Positions 7,109 through 16,364 of a DNA stretch of 56,139 nucleotides are shown piece after piece. The stretch is from assembly GCA_023227835.1 (NCBI GenBank), contig JALOCI010000016.1, positions 1 to 56,139 on the forward strand. The letters run 5' to 3'. How positions within the stretch are numbered: position 1 is the first letter of the stretch; each line of letters starts with the position of its first letter. The position numbers were made by a program, and so were the translations under genes. The notes under the pieces are model-generated. The model was not told where the DNA came from. It saw only the letters and a program-made list of their open reading frames with translations, and searched no databases. The stretch comes from Bacteroidales bacterium (GTDB lineage Bacteria > Bacteroidota > Bacteroidia > Bacteroidales > UBA932).

Positions 7109-9985
7109 ATGAAGGGAATCCTTAAATCTCTCTTTTTTTGCCTAACTATTTTATTTTCTGTTCAAAGGTCGTCTGCACAATTCTACAGTATTGGCAATGA
7201 TCCTGCCGGAAAATCCTGGAGGGAGATTGATATGGGAAGATTCAGAATTATATATCCACAGGAGATAGACTCAATAGCACAAAGGTATGCATTCCTTATG
7301 AACAGCGCATTGAGCCATATTAAGCAGGAGCTTCGGGCTGATATAAAACCTTTTCCTGTTATATTGCATCCGTACACGACAATGAGCAACGGTGTTGTTG
7401 TGTGGGCTCCAAAGAGAATGGAACTTATGACCAGGCCGCTGGCTCTAAGAGGTTATTCCCAGAATTGGGAAAAACAACTTGTACTTCATGAGACCAGACA
7501 TGTCGCTCAGATGACAAAATTTAGCGAGGGCATTTTCAGACCTCTTTCATGGTTGCTTGGAGAGCAGATTGTAGGTCTCGCAGTCGGTATATATATCGAT
7601 AAGTGGGCTTTGGAGGGAGATGCGGTCGTTTCTGAAACTGAATTTTCAAAATCCGGGAGAGGAAGAGACCCGGAACAGATGATTTTTTTCAAGGCATCGT
7701 TTCTTGATGGGGACTACAGGAACTGGCATCAATGGAAATTAGGTTCCGGTCGTCTGTATACACCTGACAGATACAGCCTGGGCTATTTTGTCCATTCGCA
7801 TATACGGAAAGCATCCGAAAATGACATGTACATGGGCGATTTGACGGACTACCTGGTTAAGAGATTCTATAATCCGTCGGCTTCTAGAAAGGCATACAGA
7901 AACTCTACGGGAAATACTATCAGACAACATTTTGAAAACATAAAGTTCCAGACAGGGAATAAATGGAGAACCGAGGACTCTTTAAAAAGGCCTTTCACCC
8001 CATACAGCAGAATATCATTACGAGGAAAAGACTACTCTTCATACAGATCAGTCGTCAAAATCTCTCCTGATACACTTTTTGCTATAAAAAGTGATATGGA
8101 TGAACCCGAAAGGCTTTTGATGACAGACTCAGCAGGAACAGAGAAGAGGGTTGCCTATATGGGAAACAGGAGCAGTTATCTGACATACCTCCGTGGCCGG
8201 ATATATTGGACAGAACAGATTCCCTCTACAAGATGGGAGCTTGAGAGTCATTCTGTGTTGAGATGTTATGATGTAAGCCTCTCTGAAACTTTCACGCTGT
8301 CAGAGAAGACCAGCTATTCCAATCCCTCTTTTTCCATATCAGGTGACACTATTGCCGTAAGTGAGTATTTGCCGGGGGGCGGATCGGGGATAGTATTACT
8401 GCGGGGTGATGACTATGGCAGGATTTGTCTGTATAGTATACCTGACGGCGGTCAGGTTGTTGAGTCTGTATTTTACAACGGTGGGCTTTATGCCACGGTT
8501 ATTACAGAATCAGGCATGGGCCTGTACAGACTTGACTTGGTTAATGGTAACTGGGCATGTGAAGTTCCCGGGCAGTATAAATATATTACCAGACTTAACC
8601 GTTCTTCAGACGGTATTGTTTTTGAAAGTGACCTCAATGGTACAAATAATCTTTATTGTTACAATCCGGATTTAAAATATCTGCAAAGGTTGACAAATGC
8701 CAGATTTGGTGCCTTTGAACCATGTGTGGATTCAACCGGAGATATTTACTATTCCGAATATGACAGCAGGGGCTATTTTATAGCAAAGGCTAAAAGGGAT
8801 TCTTTAAAATGGGCACCGGCTTCTTTTGACTCTCCTGCCCGTGATGACCTGGCGGACCTGCTCTCACGTGAGGCCGGTTATTGTATAGATACTGTTGTTA
8901 TTGACAAGGAAAGGAAGTTTGATTCATCTCCGTTCAGAAAAGGGGCGAACTTGTTTAAGATTCATAGCTGGGCTCCTTTTTACTACAATGTAGATAAGAT
9001 TATGAATCTCTCCTTTGGCAGCATATACGATGTTGTCTCTCCGGGAGCTACTGTCTATTCTCAAAATCTTCTGGGAACAGCCGTATCCATGTTGGGTTAT
9101 TCATATTCAGGGGGATTTCATGCAGGACATATGAGCTTCAGATATACGGGATGGTATCCTGTTGTCGAGCTTTCAATGGATTACAACACAAGATGGAAAA
9201 GAAAAATAAGGTTAATAAAAGATATCGACAACAGGAGGTTTCAGTTGATTGATCCGGTGGAGGGAACTCCAAATTTCACATCAAGTCTTCTTGCCTATGT
9301 CCCGCTCAATTTCTCAAGCGGAGGCTGGAACAGAGGCCTTATACCCAGTATTTTGTGGCGTTTCAGCAATGATGCCTACTATTCTATAAAAAACTACAGT
9401 TATAATTATTATCAGTATCTGTCTTCCGGTATTCAGTATTATAGTATCCTGAACAGATCAAGCAGGGATATTTTTCCTAAATGGGGTTTGGGACTTATAT
9501 TTAAATTAAATGAGGTGCCTTTCTCAAATGAGAACTATGGATCTCTTTTCTATTCAAGGCTTTATGCTTATATGCCCGGTCTTCTTAGAAATCACGGTCT
9601 CAAGGTGGATCTTGCATTTCAATACCAGAACTATGCTGGGAAAAACTATTTGTTCTACAATATTGCCACCTCACCGAGAGGATATGATCAACTGTATGGC
9701 AAGAGATTCTATTCTGTATCTGCCGACTATGCTCTTCCGCTATATCTCGGGGATATACAGATAAGCACCTTGCTGTATCTTAAACGACTCCAGATAATCC
9801 CTTTTGTGGATTATGCATATAATGTGGGCCTGAGAGAAAATAAAAGTATGTTCTCGGCAGGTACGGACCTGTTGCTTGATTTTAATGCACTTAATATACC
9901 ACTGGGACTCTCTGCCGGTATAAGATACGCCCGTACTGCCGAAAACAAGAATTATTTCCAGATGCTGTTCAACATTCCTATATAA
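7109..9985 (+). CDS. predicted gluzincin metallopeptidase-propeller-outer membrane barrel protein
   Basis: A 958-residue exported protein (signal peptide ending near SSAQ, residue 24). The N-terminal domain carries LHETRHVAQ (HExxH at residues 127-131) and a downstream WALEGDAVVSE (Glu at about 169), the zinc-ligand pattern of peptidase-MA-like gluzincins. Roughly residues 300-600 read as repeated strands of a TolB-like propeller (for example GIVFESDLNGTNNLYCYNP). The last 300 residues are alternating, aromatic-rich strands ending in FNIPI, as in outer-membrane barrels. No characterised homologue comes to mind, so peptidase activity is inferred from the motif. It overlaps the pnuC start by one base (TAATG). 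Confidence 0.65.
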   Translation: MKGILKSLFFCLTILFSVQRSSAQFYSIGNDPAGKSWREIDMGRFRIIYPQEIDSIAQRYAFLMNSALSHIKQELRADIKPFPVILHPYTTMSNGVVVWAPKRMELMTRPLALRGYSQNWEKQLVLHETRHVAQMTKFSEGIFRPLSWLLGEQIVGLAVGIYIDKWALEGDAVVSETEFSKSGRGRDPEQMIFFKASFLDGDYRNWHQWKLGSGRLYTPDRYSLGYFVHSHIRKASENDMYMGDLTDYLVKRFYNPSASRKAYRNSTGNTIRQHFENIKFQTGNKWRTEDSLKRPFTPYSRISLRGKDYSSYRSVVKISPDTLFAIKSDMDEPERLLMTDSAGTEKRVAYMGNRSSYLTYLRGRIYWTEQIPSTRWELESHSVLRCYDVSLSETFTLSEKTSYSNPSFSISGDTIAVSEYLPGGGSGIVLLRGDDYGRICLYSIPDGGQVVESVFYNGGLYATVITESGMGLYRLDLVNGNWACEVPGQYKYITRLNRSSDGIVFESDLNGTNNLYCYNPDLKYLQRLTNARFGAFEPCVDSTGDIYYSEYDSRGYFIAKAKRDSLKWAPASFDSPARDDLADLLSREAGYCIDTVVIDKERKFDSSPFRKGANLFKIHSWAPFYYNVDKIMNLSFGSIYDVVSPGATVYSQNLLGTAVSMLGYSYSGGFHAGHMSFRYTGWYPVVELSMDYNTRWKRKIRLIKDIDNRRFQLIDPVEGTPNFTSSLLAYVPLNFSSGGWNRGLIPSILWRFSNDAYYSIKNYSYNYYQYLSSGIQYYSILNRSSRDIFPKWGLGLIFKLNEVPFSNENYGSLFYSRLYAYMPGLLRNHGLKVDLAFQYQNYAGKNYLFYNIATSPRGYDQLYGKRFYSVSADYALPLYLGDIQISTLLYLKRLQIIPFVDYAYNVGLRENKSMFSAGTDLLLDFNALNIPLGLSAGIRYARTAENKNYFQMLFNIPI

Positions 9986-10673
9986 TGATTAAATTCAGGC
10001 ATATAAACACTTTAAAATTGTTTGACTGGTTCCTGATAGCAGGAATAATCTCTACAAACATAATTTATTCAATCCTTCAAAAGGAGGTGGACTTTATAGG
10101 TTCCATTGCCGGTATAACAGGTGTAGTCTGTGTGGTCATGGTTGCTAAAGGGAATATATTGAACTATCTGTTCGGTTTGGTTAATGTGACTCTTTACGGT
10201 TATATATCATATAAAGCTGAACTTTATGGAGATGCTGCTCTTAATATACTTTACTATCTTCCTATGCAGTTCGTCGGATGGTTTATTTGGATCAGGAGAA
10301 GGGAGAGTGCCGAGTCTGTGACTGTGACATCAAGGGCGATGAATGGAAGACAGAGAGTAATTCTGGGGTTTCTGTCATTATTTTTGGTCGTATTGGTTGG
10401 ATTCTGTCTGGAATATTTTATGACCCCCAGCCTTTTAAAGATTCTGCTACTACGGTGCTCTCTGTTATTGCAATGTTTCTGATGGTAAGGGCATATATGG
10501 AGCAGTGGGTCTTGTGGGTTGTTGTTAATGTGATAAGTGTGATAATGTGGGTTGTTGCTTTTATTAACGGAGAGATGCACTCAATGCTTATGGTTATAAT
10601 GTGGATTTTTTATCTGTCAAACTCCATAAACGGCTGGTATACCTGGATTCATCTTTCACGTTCTGAAAAATAG
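9985..10673 (+). pseudogene. pnuC: PnuC-family vitamin transporter, frameshifted
   Basis: Inner-membrane carrier of nicotinamide riboside, or of thiamine in the PnuT branch. The first frame (9985-10482) gives the N-terminal hydrophobic segments up to about GFCLEYF, then reads into unrelated sequence. The family-like continuation, from DPQPFKDSATTVLSV through MEQWVLWVVVNVISVIMW to GWYTWIHL, lies in the -1 frame and ends at 10673. The change falls near the CCCCC run at 10424-10428. A single missing base would restore a protein of about 229 residues, so this is either a young null allele or a sequencing error. No good slippery heptamer for programmed frameshifting was found. Confidence 0.75.
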
Positions 10674-12457
10674 GTTGTAATGATTTCAGCAACTTTTTTA
10701 CCTGCAACGCCCGATATGTCTTTATATGTAGCATTTCTTACAGCTTTCATGCTTCCGAATTTCTTTAGTAACAGCTCTTCGGTTTTCTCCCCGATTCCCT
10801 TTATCTCTCTTAGTTCCGAATTTATTTGTCCTTTACTGCGTCTGTTCCTGTGATGTGTTATGCCAAACCGGTGAGCCTCGTCCCGCAATTGCATAATTAA
10901 TCTAAGCGAGGATGAATTCTTGTCGAGAAATAGAGGGTGAGGATCTCCGGGTATAATAAGCTCTTCAAGCCTTTTTGCTATACCGATGATTTTAATCCTC
11001 TCATGAAGACCAAGTTCCCGCAACGTCTCGTAAGCATAATTTAACTGTCCTCTTCCTCCGTCCACAACAATAAGCTGTGGCAACTCCCCGTTTTCTGCAA
11101 GTAACCGGGAATAACGTCTGTTTATCACCTCTTTCATTGTTGCGAAGTCGTTTGCACCAACAACGTTTTTTATATTAAAATGTCTGTAATCGCTCTTGGA
11201 AGGATGTCCGTCCTTAAAAACGACACAGGCAGCAACAGCAAAACGTCCTTGTATGTTAGAGTTGTCAAAACATTCGATATGATATGGGAGCTCGCTCATA
11301 TTTAGGTCTTTCTGTAATGTGGACAGCAATCTCATCTTGTGTTCTTCCGGTCTTAATGTCTCCTCTTGTTTCAACCTCTCAAGTTTAAACATAGTTGCAT
11401 TCTTCTGGCTTAGCTCCAGCAGCTTCAACTTGTCACCCTTTAATGGTATGTGAACGTTTTTCCTTTCATAGATATCGTCAGGAATTACAGGTACTAAAAT
11501 TTCCGGAGACAAACTCCCGAATTTCGAATGTATTTCATTAATGAAAGTGCTTATTATGACAGATAGGCTCTCTTCAATCGGTAACTTAAATTCCAGATTT
11601 AAAGATTGAATTATTGATCCGTTAACAACTCTCATATAGTTGCCGAAAGCTATGTTATCTGTTGGTGCAAGTGAAAATACATCAATATTTGTCAAAGAGG
11701 GATTTACTATGGTTGACTTGCTGTAATGCTTCTCAAGCATATCAAGCTTCTCCTTATATTTCTGAGCTTCTTCAAATTTTAATTCTGAGGCTGCTTTCTT
11801 CATGTACTCTCTGAACTCTCTCTCAAGTTGAGATGTATCTCCTTTCAGAAGGGCATTTATACTGTCAATTTGCTTCTGGTATTGTTCAGAAGAGATATAA
11901 CCTACACAGGGGGCATTACATTTCCCCAGGTGGAAATTTAGGCATGGTCTGTAATGTTTGCTTTTTATATTGTCTTGTGTAAGAGAGAGCTTGCAGTTTC
12001 TTATTTGGTAAAGAGAGCCTATCAGTTCTGTGAGATTATGGGCATGCATGGCAGAACTGTATGGGCCGAAATAGAGTGAGCCGTCTCTGACATACTTCCT
12101 GGTTACATATACTCTTGGAAAAGGTTCGTTTTTGATACATATCCAGGGATATGTCTTGCTGTCTTTAAGCAGAATGTTGTAACGTGGCTGGTGCTTTTTA
12201 ATGAGATTGTTCTCAAGCAGAAGGGCATCCTCTTCAGAATCAACTACAGTATGTTCAATGTTGAAGATTTTTGAAACCATCACCCTTGTTTTTGGGGTAA
12301 GGGTATTTTCAGACTGAAAATATTGAGATACTCTGTTTCTAAGATTCTTTGCCTTGCCTATATAAATGATAATCCCCTCTTTGTTATAGAATCTGTATAC
12401 TCCCGGAGATGCAGGGAGTATTTTTAACTTCTCTTTTATGTCTGTCTGAGGGTACAT
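10649..12457 (-). CDS. uvrC: UvrABC excinuclease subunit C
   Basis: Makes the two incisions around bulky DNA lesions after UvrAB loading. The 602-residue protein has an N-terminal GIY-YIG nuclease domain (SPGVYRFYNKEGIIIYIGKAKNL), a UvrB-interacting UVR helix pair near residue 210 (LKFEEAQKYKEKL), the C-terminal RNase H-like nuclease (IECFDNSNIQG, VVDGGRGQL) and a helix-hairpin-helix tail (REIKGIGEKTEELLLKKFGS). The ATG at 12457 is chosen. The frame extends to a TTG at 12478, but with no family support. Its 3' end overlaps the restored pnuC end by 25 bases tail to tail. Confidence 0.95.
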   Translation of the reverse strand: MYPQTDIKEKLKILPASPGVYRFYNKEGIIIYIGKAKNLRNRVSQYFQSENTLTPKTRVMVSKIFNIEHTVVDSEEDALLLENNLIKKHQPRYNILLKDSKTYPWICIKNEPFPRVYVTRKYVRDGSLYFGPYSSAMHAHNLTELIGSLYQIRNCKLSLTQDNIKSKHYRPCLNFHLGKCNAPCVGYISSEQYQKQIDSINALLKGDTSQLEREFREYMKKAASELKFEEAQKYKEKLDMLEKHYSKSTIVNPSLTNIDVFSLAPTDNIAFGNYMRVVNGSIIQSLNLEFKLPIEESLSVIISTFINEIHSKFGSLSPEILVPVIPDDIYERKNVHIPLKGDKLKLLELSQKNATMFKLERLKQEETLRPEEHKMRLLSTLQKDLNMSELPYHIECFDNSNIQGRFAVAACVVFKDGHPSKSDYRHFNIKNVVGANDFATMKEVINRRYSRLLAENGELPQLIVVDGGRGQLNYAYETLRELGLHERIKIIGIAKRLEELIIPGDPHPLFLDKNSSSLRLIMQLRDEAHRFGITHHRNRRSKGQINSELREIKGIGEKTEELLLKKFGSMKAVRNATYKDISGVAGKKVAEIITTYFSERER

Positions 12458-12484
12458 ATTTTTTCGTAAAATTAACAATTATCC

Positions 12485-12492
12485 TATATTTG
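12485..12492 (+). promoter_or_regulatory. -7 box TATATTTG for the fused acyltransferase
   Basis: Perfect TAnnTTTG match ending nine bases before the ATG at 12502, predicting a 5' leader of only a few bases. It lies in the 44-base divergent gap with uvrC. Confidence 0.5.
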
Positions 12493-12501
12493 TGAAGACT
12501 T

Positions 12502-14283
12502 ATGAATAGAGTAATAACATCAAACGACGTTAAAAAAGCGATAAAACTTAAAGGAATCCTTGGTGACATTTCAGCCTCGGCAGTAATGTGCATTTTGGGT
12601 TTTAATAAGTTAAACAAAAAGTATAGTAAAATAAGCCAATACGAGGGGCGGGAGTTCACGGCTGCAATAATGCGCGAGTTTGGTTTCAGTTATGAACTTG
12701 ATGACAGACAATTGGGCAATATACCTCAGGAGGGCCCTTTTATTCTGGTTTCAAACCACCCTTACGGGTCAATTGACGGTATAATTCTTTTAAATATAAT
12801 ATCTTCCGTAAGGCCTGATATCAAGCTTCTTACAAATTTTGTGCTCTCGATGATTCCAAATCTGAAAGATTATTTCTTTCCTGTAAATCCTTTTACTGAT
12901 AAACCGGAGATTCACGGAAGTTTTTCAGGGTTGAGACTGGCTAGTGAGACACTCGCTGCCGGAGGGTGTCTGGGACTTTTTCCTGCAGGAGAGGTCTCTA
13001 CAAATTACGGAAGGATGACTATTCAGGATAAGGAGTGGCAGACTTCAATTATTAAGTTAATAAAGAATTCCGGTGTTCCTGTTATCCCTGTGTATTGTCA
13101 TGGTACAAACTCTCGTTTTTTCCACTGGCTTGGCAGGATTCACCCTTTTCTGAGAACATTAAGGCTGCCAAGGGAGCTTATGAACAAAGAGGGCAAGGTT
13201 GTATCTGTGAGAATTGGTAAACCGATATCTGCTTCAGAGATCTCTGAATACAAGGATTTGAAATCCCTGGGTTCGTATCTCAAAGCTCGTTCCTATGCTC
13301 TTGAGGCAAATATTACCACTACAAGAAAGATTGAGAACAGAACACTGACTCCTATAGCTTTGCCTAACAATAGAAGGAACCTTCAACGGGAGATAAATGC
13401 TCTTCCTCAAAGTTGCTATCTGTTCACAACGGGTAATTATGTCTGTTATCTGGCTGAGCACAAATCCATACCATTGATGATGCACGAGTTGGGAAGGAGA
13501 AGGGAAGAGGCATTCCGGGCTGTTGGCGAGGGAACCGGCCGACCTCTGGATCTGGATGAGTATGACGAATATTACAAACATCTGATATTGTGGGACAAGC
13601 AAAAACAACGTCTTGTCGGTGCATACCGCCTTGGTTTCGGTAAGGATATAATTGAAAAGAGAGGAGTCAAGGGTTTGTATTCTAATACTTTATTTGGTTA
13701 TGAAAAGCCTTTCCACGATATTCTGAAGCAATCAATAGAACTCGGGCGATCATTCGTAGTGCTAGATTATCAGAAAGAGGCCCTTCCACTTGTTTTGCTT
13801 ATCAAAGGGCTGTTCTACTCAGTTCTCAGCGATCCGGGTGTAAGGTATCTTATGGGGCCTGTAAGTATAAGTTCATGGTATCCTAAATTCTATAGGAGCA
13901 TTATGATTTATTATCTTCAGAAGAAACACTCTGTAAAGAGTATGGAAGAGGATATAATTCCGAGAAACCCGTTTTTCCCTGACTACCTTAGGGTTAAAAT
14001 AGATGACCTTATGGAAAACAAGATGGATAGTATTGAGCAATTCGATCGGTTTATGATGAGGCTAAGTAATAACGAGTACCGTCTTCCTACGCTTGTCAAG
14101 AAATATCTGAAGATTAACTCTAAGATTATTAAGTTCAATGTTGACCCTGATTTCAACTATTGTGTTGACGGGCTTGTCCTTCTTGATCTTACTCAGATTA
14201 CCAAACAGGAAATAATGAACCTTTCAAAGGATGAACCTAACAAGGAGAGGGTTTACAAACGATTCGGCATCGAAGTTGACTAA
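12502..14283 (+). CDS. bifunctional acyltransferase, OlsF/GlsF-like (aminolipid synthesis)
   Basis: A 593-residue fusion. Residues 1-270 form a PlsC-type lysolipid O-acyltransferase with NHPYGSIDG (an H-x5-D form of the catalytic motif), FPAGEVS and VIPVYCHG. Residues 290-593 resemble OlsB-type N-acyltransferases of the GNAT superfamily (SCYLFTTGNYVCYLAEHKSIPLMMHELGRRREEAFRAVGEG is too long to quote whole; the key part is ELGRRREEAFRAVGEG). Known fused relatives make ornithine or glycine lipids from an amino acid and two acyl groups. I infer such an aminolipid here, but the amino acid cannot be told. It acts at the cytoplasmic membrane. The stop overlaps the yidD stop by three bases on the other strand. 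Confidence 0.75.
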   Translation: MNRVITSNDVKKAIKLKGILGDISASAVMCILGFNKLNKKYSKISQYEGREFTAAIMREFGFSYELDDRQLGNIPQEGPFILVSNHPYGSIDGIILLNIISSVRPDIKLLTNFVLSMIPNLKDYFFPVNPFTDKPEIHGSFSGLRLASETLAAGGCLGLFPAGEVSTNYGRMTIQDKEWQTSIIKLIKNSGVPVIPVYCHGTNSRFFHWLGRIHPFLRTLRLPRELMNKEGKVVSVRIGKPISASEISEYKDLKSLGSYLKARSYALEANITTTRKIENRTLTPIALPNNRRNLQREINALPQSCYLFTTGNYVCYLAEHKSIPLMMHELGRRREEAFRAVGEGTGRPLDLDEYDEYYKHLILWDKQKQRLVGAYRLGFGKDIIEKRGVKGLYSNTLFGYEKPFHDILKQSIELGRSFVVLDYQKEALPLVLLIKGLFYSVLSDPGVRYLMGPVSISSWYPKFYRSIMIYYLQKKHSVKSMEEDIIPRNPFFPDYLRVKIDDLMENKMDSIEQFDRFMMRLSNNEYRLPTLVKKYLKINSKIIKFNVDPDFNYCVDGLVLLDLTQITKQEIMNLSKDEPNKERVYKRFGIEVD

Positions 14284-14555
14284 GGTACCGGATCGTAGCC
14301 GCTTCCGCCCCATGGATGACATCTCAGTATCCTTCTAACAGAAAGGTACAAACCTTTAAAGGGACCATGTTTTCTTATTGCCTCCAGCGAGTATGCGGAA
14401 CATGTAGGTGTAAACCGGCATGAAGGAGGTTTGAGTGGTGATATGCCGTACTGGTAAAACTTAATCAGAAACAGCAACGGCAGCGAAATCAGCTTTAGTA
14501 CTATCCTTCTGAATTCTTTCCAGTACATCTGAGAGTTTGTCATTGATTTGTTCAA
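14280..14555 (-). CDS. yidD: membrane protein insertion efficiency factor YidD
   Basis: Small amphipathic helper of YidC-dependent membrane insertion. The 91-residue protein has the full YidD signature: FYQYGISPLKPPSCRFTPTCS, then YSLEAIRKHG and the C-terminal CHPWGGSGYDPVP. The gene overlaps the 3' end of rnpA by up to 95 bases. Later ATGs at 14543 and 14528 would shorten but not remove the overlap. The rnpA-yidD order is the common bacterial arrangement. Confidence 0.93.
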   Translation of the reverse strand: MNKSMTNSQMYWKEFRRIVLKLISLPLLFLIKFYQYGISPLKPPSCRFTPTCSAYSLEAIRKHGPFKGLYLSVRRILRCHPWGGSGYDPVP

Positions 14556-14859
14556 AATCTGAAATATTGTTACTTATGTAAACAATATTTATATCAAAGA
14601 AGTTTACTTGAATGTTTCTTTTATCATTCAACCTATAAGCCTCCCTGATACGTCTTTTTATAAGGTTTCTCGCTACAGCCCTTTTATGTGCCCTTTTTGG
14701 AACAGAGATTAGAACACGGTTATATCCGAGGTGGTTGGGAGCATAGAAAACCTTAAAGGGAAACAGAAAAAACTGCTTCCCCTTTTCGAATACCTCTTTT
14801 ATTACAGTTTTCGAAACCAGTCTCTCGACTTTAGTAAAATGGTGATCACTTTTGTTCAA
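14461..14859 (-). CDS. rnpA: ribonuclease P protein component
   Basis: Protein cofactor of RNase P, which trims 5' ends of tRNA precursors. The signature region VPKRAHKRAVARNLIKRRIREAYRL is present in the second half (key part KRAVARNLIKRRIREA). The frame has no ATG upstream of the conserved region. I choose the TTG at 14859 (reading LNKSDHHFTKVERLV, 132 residues), which overlaps the hemD stop by 14 bases. Another TTG at 14913 would make a longer, unsupported N-terminus. Confidence 0.88.
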   Translation of the reverse strand: MNKSDHHFTKVERLVSKTVIKEVFEKGKQFFLFPFKVFYAPNHLGYNRVLISVPKRAHKRAVARNLIKRRIREAYRLNDKRNIQVNFFDINIVYISNNISDFEQINDKLSDVLERIQKDSTKADFAAVAVSD

Positions 14860-15583
14860 AGTATATAGAGAGTGCTTTCGCAATTGATGGTGCTTCCGGT
14901 GTCGGAGCAACAACGGTTGAGGTCAGTTTTGCTCCCTTAAGGGCTTTCAGTGTTGCCGGTCCGTATGTTGCAAATTGCATTCCGTTTGGCTTGAACTCGG
15001 GGAAGTTCTCTTGAAGAGATCTTATATCCGAAGGGCTGTAAAAGACAAGCATGTCATAGTTATTCAACTCAAGATTACTAAGGTCACTATAAACTGTCTT
15101 GACAAAAACCCCGCTTGTATGATTTAGCTTGGCCTTCACAAATATCTTGTGAATGTCTGCCTTGCTCGAATCTGCAACACAAACAAGAAAAGTTTCATTT
15201 TTGTGTTTAGAGCCTATAATATCTATGATAGATGCATTTGTACCATTCCCGAAGAAGATTTTCCTCTTTCTGTAAACTATGTACTTCTGTAAATAGAGTG
15301 CTATTGATTCAGAGGTGCAGAAGTACTTCATAGTTTCAGGGACAGTTATCCGCATCTCTTCACATATCTTAAAATAGGCATCAATAGCGGTTCGTGCAGT
15401 AAAAACCACAGCTGTATGGTCGAGTATGTTTATTTTTTGGAGGCGAAACTCTCTGGCCTGCAGTGCTTCAACCTTGAAAAACGGAACAAAATCAATACTC
15501 AGCTTATATTTTGAAATAAGGTCTGTGTATGGAGATCCGTTTGCTGGGGCGGGTTGTGAGATCAGGATCTTTTTGGCTTTCAT
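14846..15583 (-). CDS. hemD: uroporphyrinogen-III synthase
   Basis: Closes and inverts ring D of hydroxymethylbilane in tetrapyrrole synthesis. The 245-residue protein is divergent, as usual for HemD, but shows the family layout: N-terminal KKILISQPAPANGSPY, the central VVFTARTAIDAYF segment, then MLVFYSPSDIRSL and the closing FATYGPATLKAL with VVAPTPEAPSIAKAL. It lies between a DUF4271 gene and rnpA, the order commonly found in Bacteroidota. It is needed for the siroheme or heme used by the cytochromes elsewhere in the window. Confidence 0.85.
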   Translation of the reverse strand: MKAKKILISQPAPANGSPYTDLISKYKLSIDFVPFFKVEALQAREFRLQKINILDHTAVVFTARTAIDAYFKICEEMRITVPETMKYFCTSESIALYLQKYIVYRKRKIFFGNGTNASIIDIIGSKHKNETFLVCVADSSKADIHKIFVKAKLNHTSGVFVKTVYSDLSNLELNNYDMLVFYSPSDIRSLQENFPEFKPNGMQFATYGPATLKALKGAKLTSTVVAPTPEAPSIAKALSIYFEQK

Positions 15584-15584
15584 A

Positions 15585-16364
15585 TTATATAGAGAGAATT
15601 AAATTCACAATAAGTGCTATAGGTAAGAATTCCAGGGTGCAAAGATACAAAATATAAAAAAACAGAGAAAACCGACGGGAAATTATTATTTGCCATGTTT
15701 TGGTCAAATAAATGAAATATACAAATAAACTACAGTAAAGCAGGGTTTTGACTATTGTGTCATCGGAAATTCCCGGCCAAAAAAAACCTGTCATTGCCGC
15801 TGGAAAAGTGATAATAACTGATGATATTAAATAATTGTAACTTATTTTTTCAATGAATCGGAATGCATTCTTCTCTCTCATTAACCAGGAGAGAAGGTTG
15901 AAAAGGCCCTTACGAACCAGCCATAAACACGTTAAGGCGACAAAGATAATTACAAGGTACAGTTCAGGTATGATGTTGTATTTTTTTATTATAAGGTCAT
16001 CAAAAGTGAGAGTTATAAGGATGGGATAGTAAAGTAACACAACGCCTGCAACTATATCTCTTTGGTTGGAAATGGCCAGTCGCTCTTCAAGTTTTATGTG
16101 ATTTTTTAGTTTGAAAAATGACTTGATTACTGCAGGATAAACATTTAGTATTTCTTTGGAGCTTATGATGAGAAGGACGAAAAATGCCAGAAATATTCCT
16201 GAAATAATTATGTCATTTTTCGCAAACTCATTGCGGGGTGGCCCTGAGGGCATATCAATAGTGTAATACTCTGTGCTTGCACTCCAAAGTGAGGACACCG
16301 GCATGACAGAGTCATTCTGCGGATTATAGATGTATTCATTTGGATATGTGCAGGTTTGCTCCAT
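15585..16364 (-). CDS. DUF4271-family membrane protein
   Basis: A 259-residue protein with a short soluble N-terminus and about six hydrophobic segments from residue 50 on (IIISGIFLAFFVLLIISS, VVLLYYPILITLTF, LYLVIIFVALTCLWLV and others). This matches the DUF4271 family of Bacteroidota, whose function is not established. It starts directly at the SUI1 stop codon (TAA followed by ATG) and ends one base before hemD, so it is translated from the same message. The constant link with hemD is the only functional hint. Confidence 0.75.
   Translation of the reverse strand: MEQTCTYPNEYIYNPQNDSVMPVSSLWSASTEYYTIDMPSGPPRNEFAKNDIIISGIFLAFFVLLIISSKEILNVYPAVIKSFFKLKNHIKLEERLAISNQRDIVAGVVLLYYPILITLTFDDLIIKKYNIIPELYLVIIFVALTCLWLVRKGLFNLLSWLMREKNAFRFIEKISYNYLISSVIITFPAAMTGFFWPGISDDTIVKTLLYCSLFVYFIYLTKTWQIIISRRFSLFFYILYLCTLEFLPIALIVNLILSI

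Noticed and set aside
10404..10440. Programmed -1 frameshift in pnuC
   Set aside because: No in-frame X-XXY-YYZ heptamer and no clear downstream stem were seen at the switch point. A lost base in the C run is simpler.
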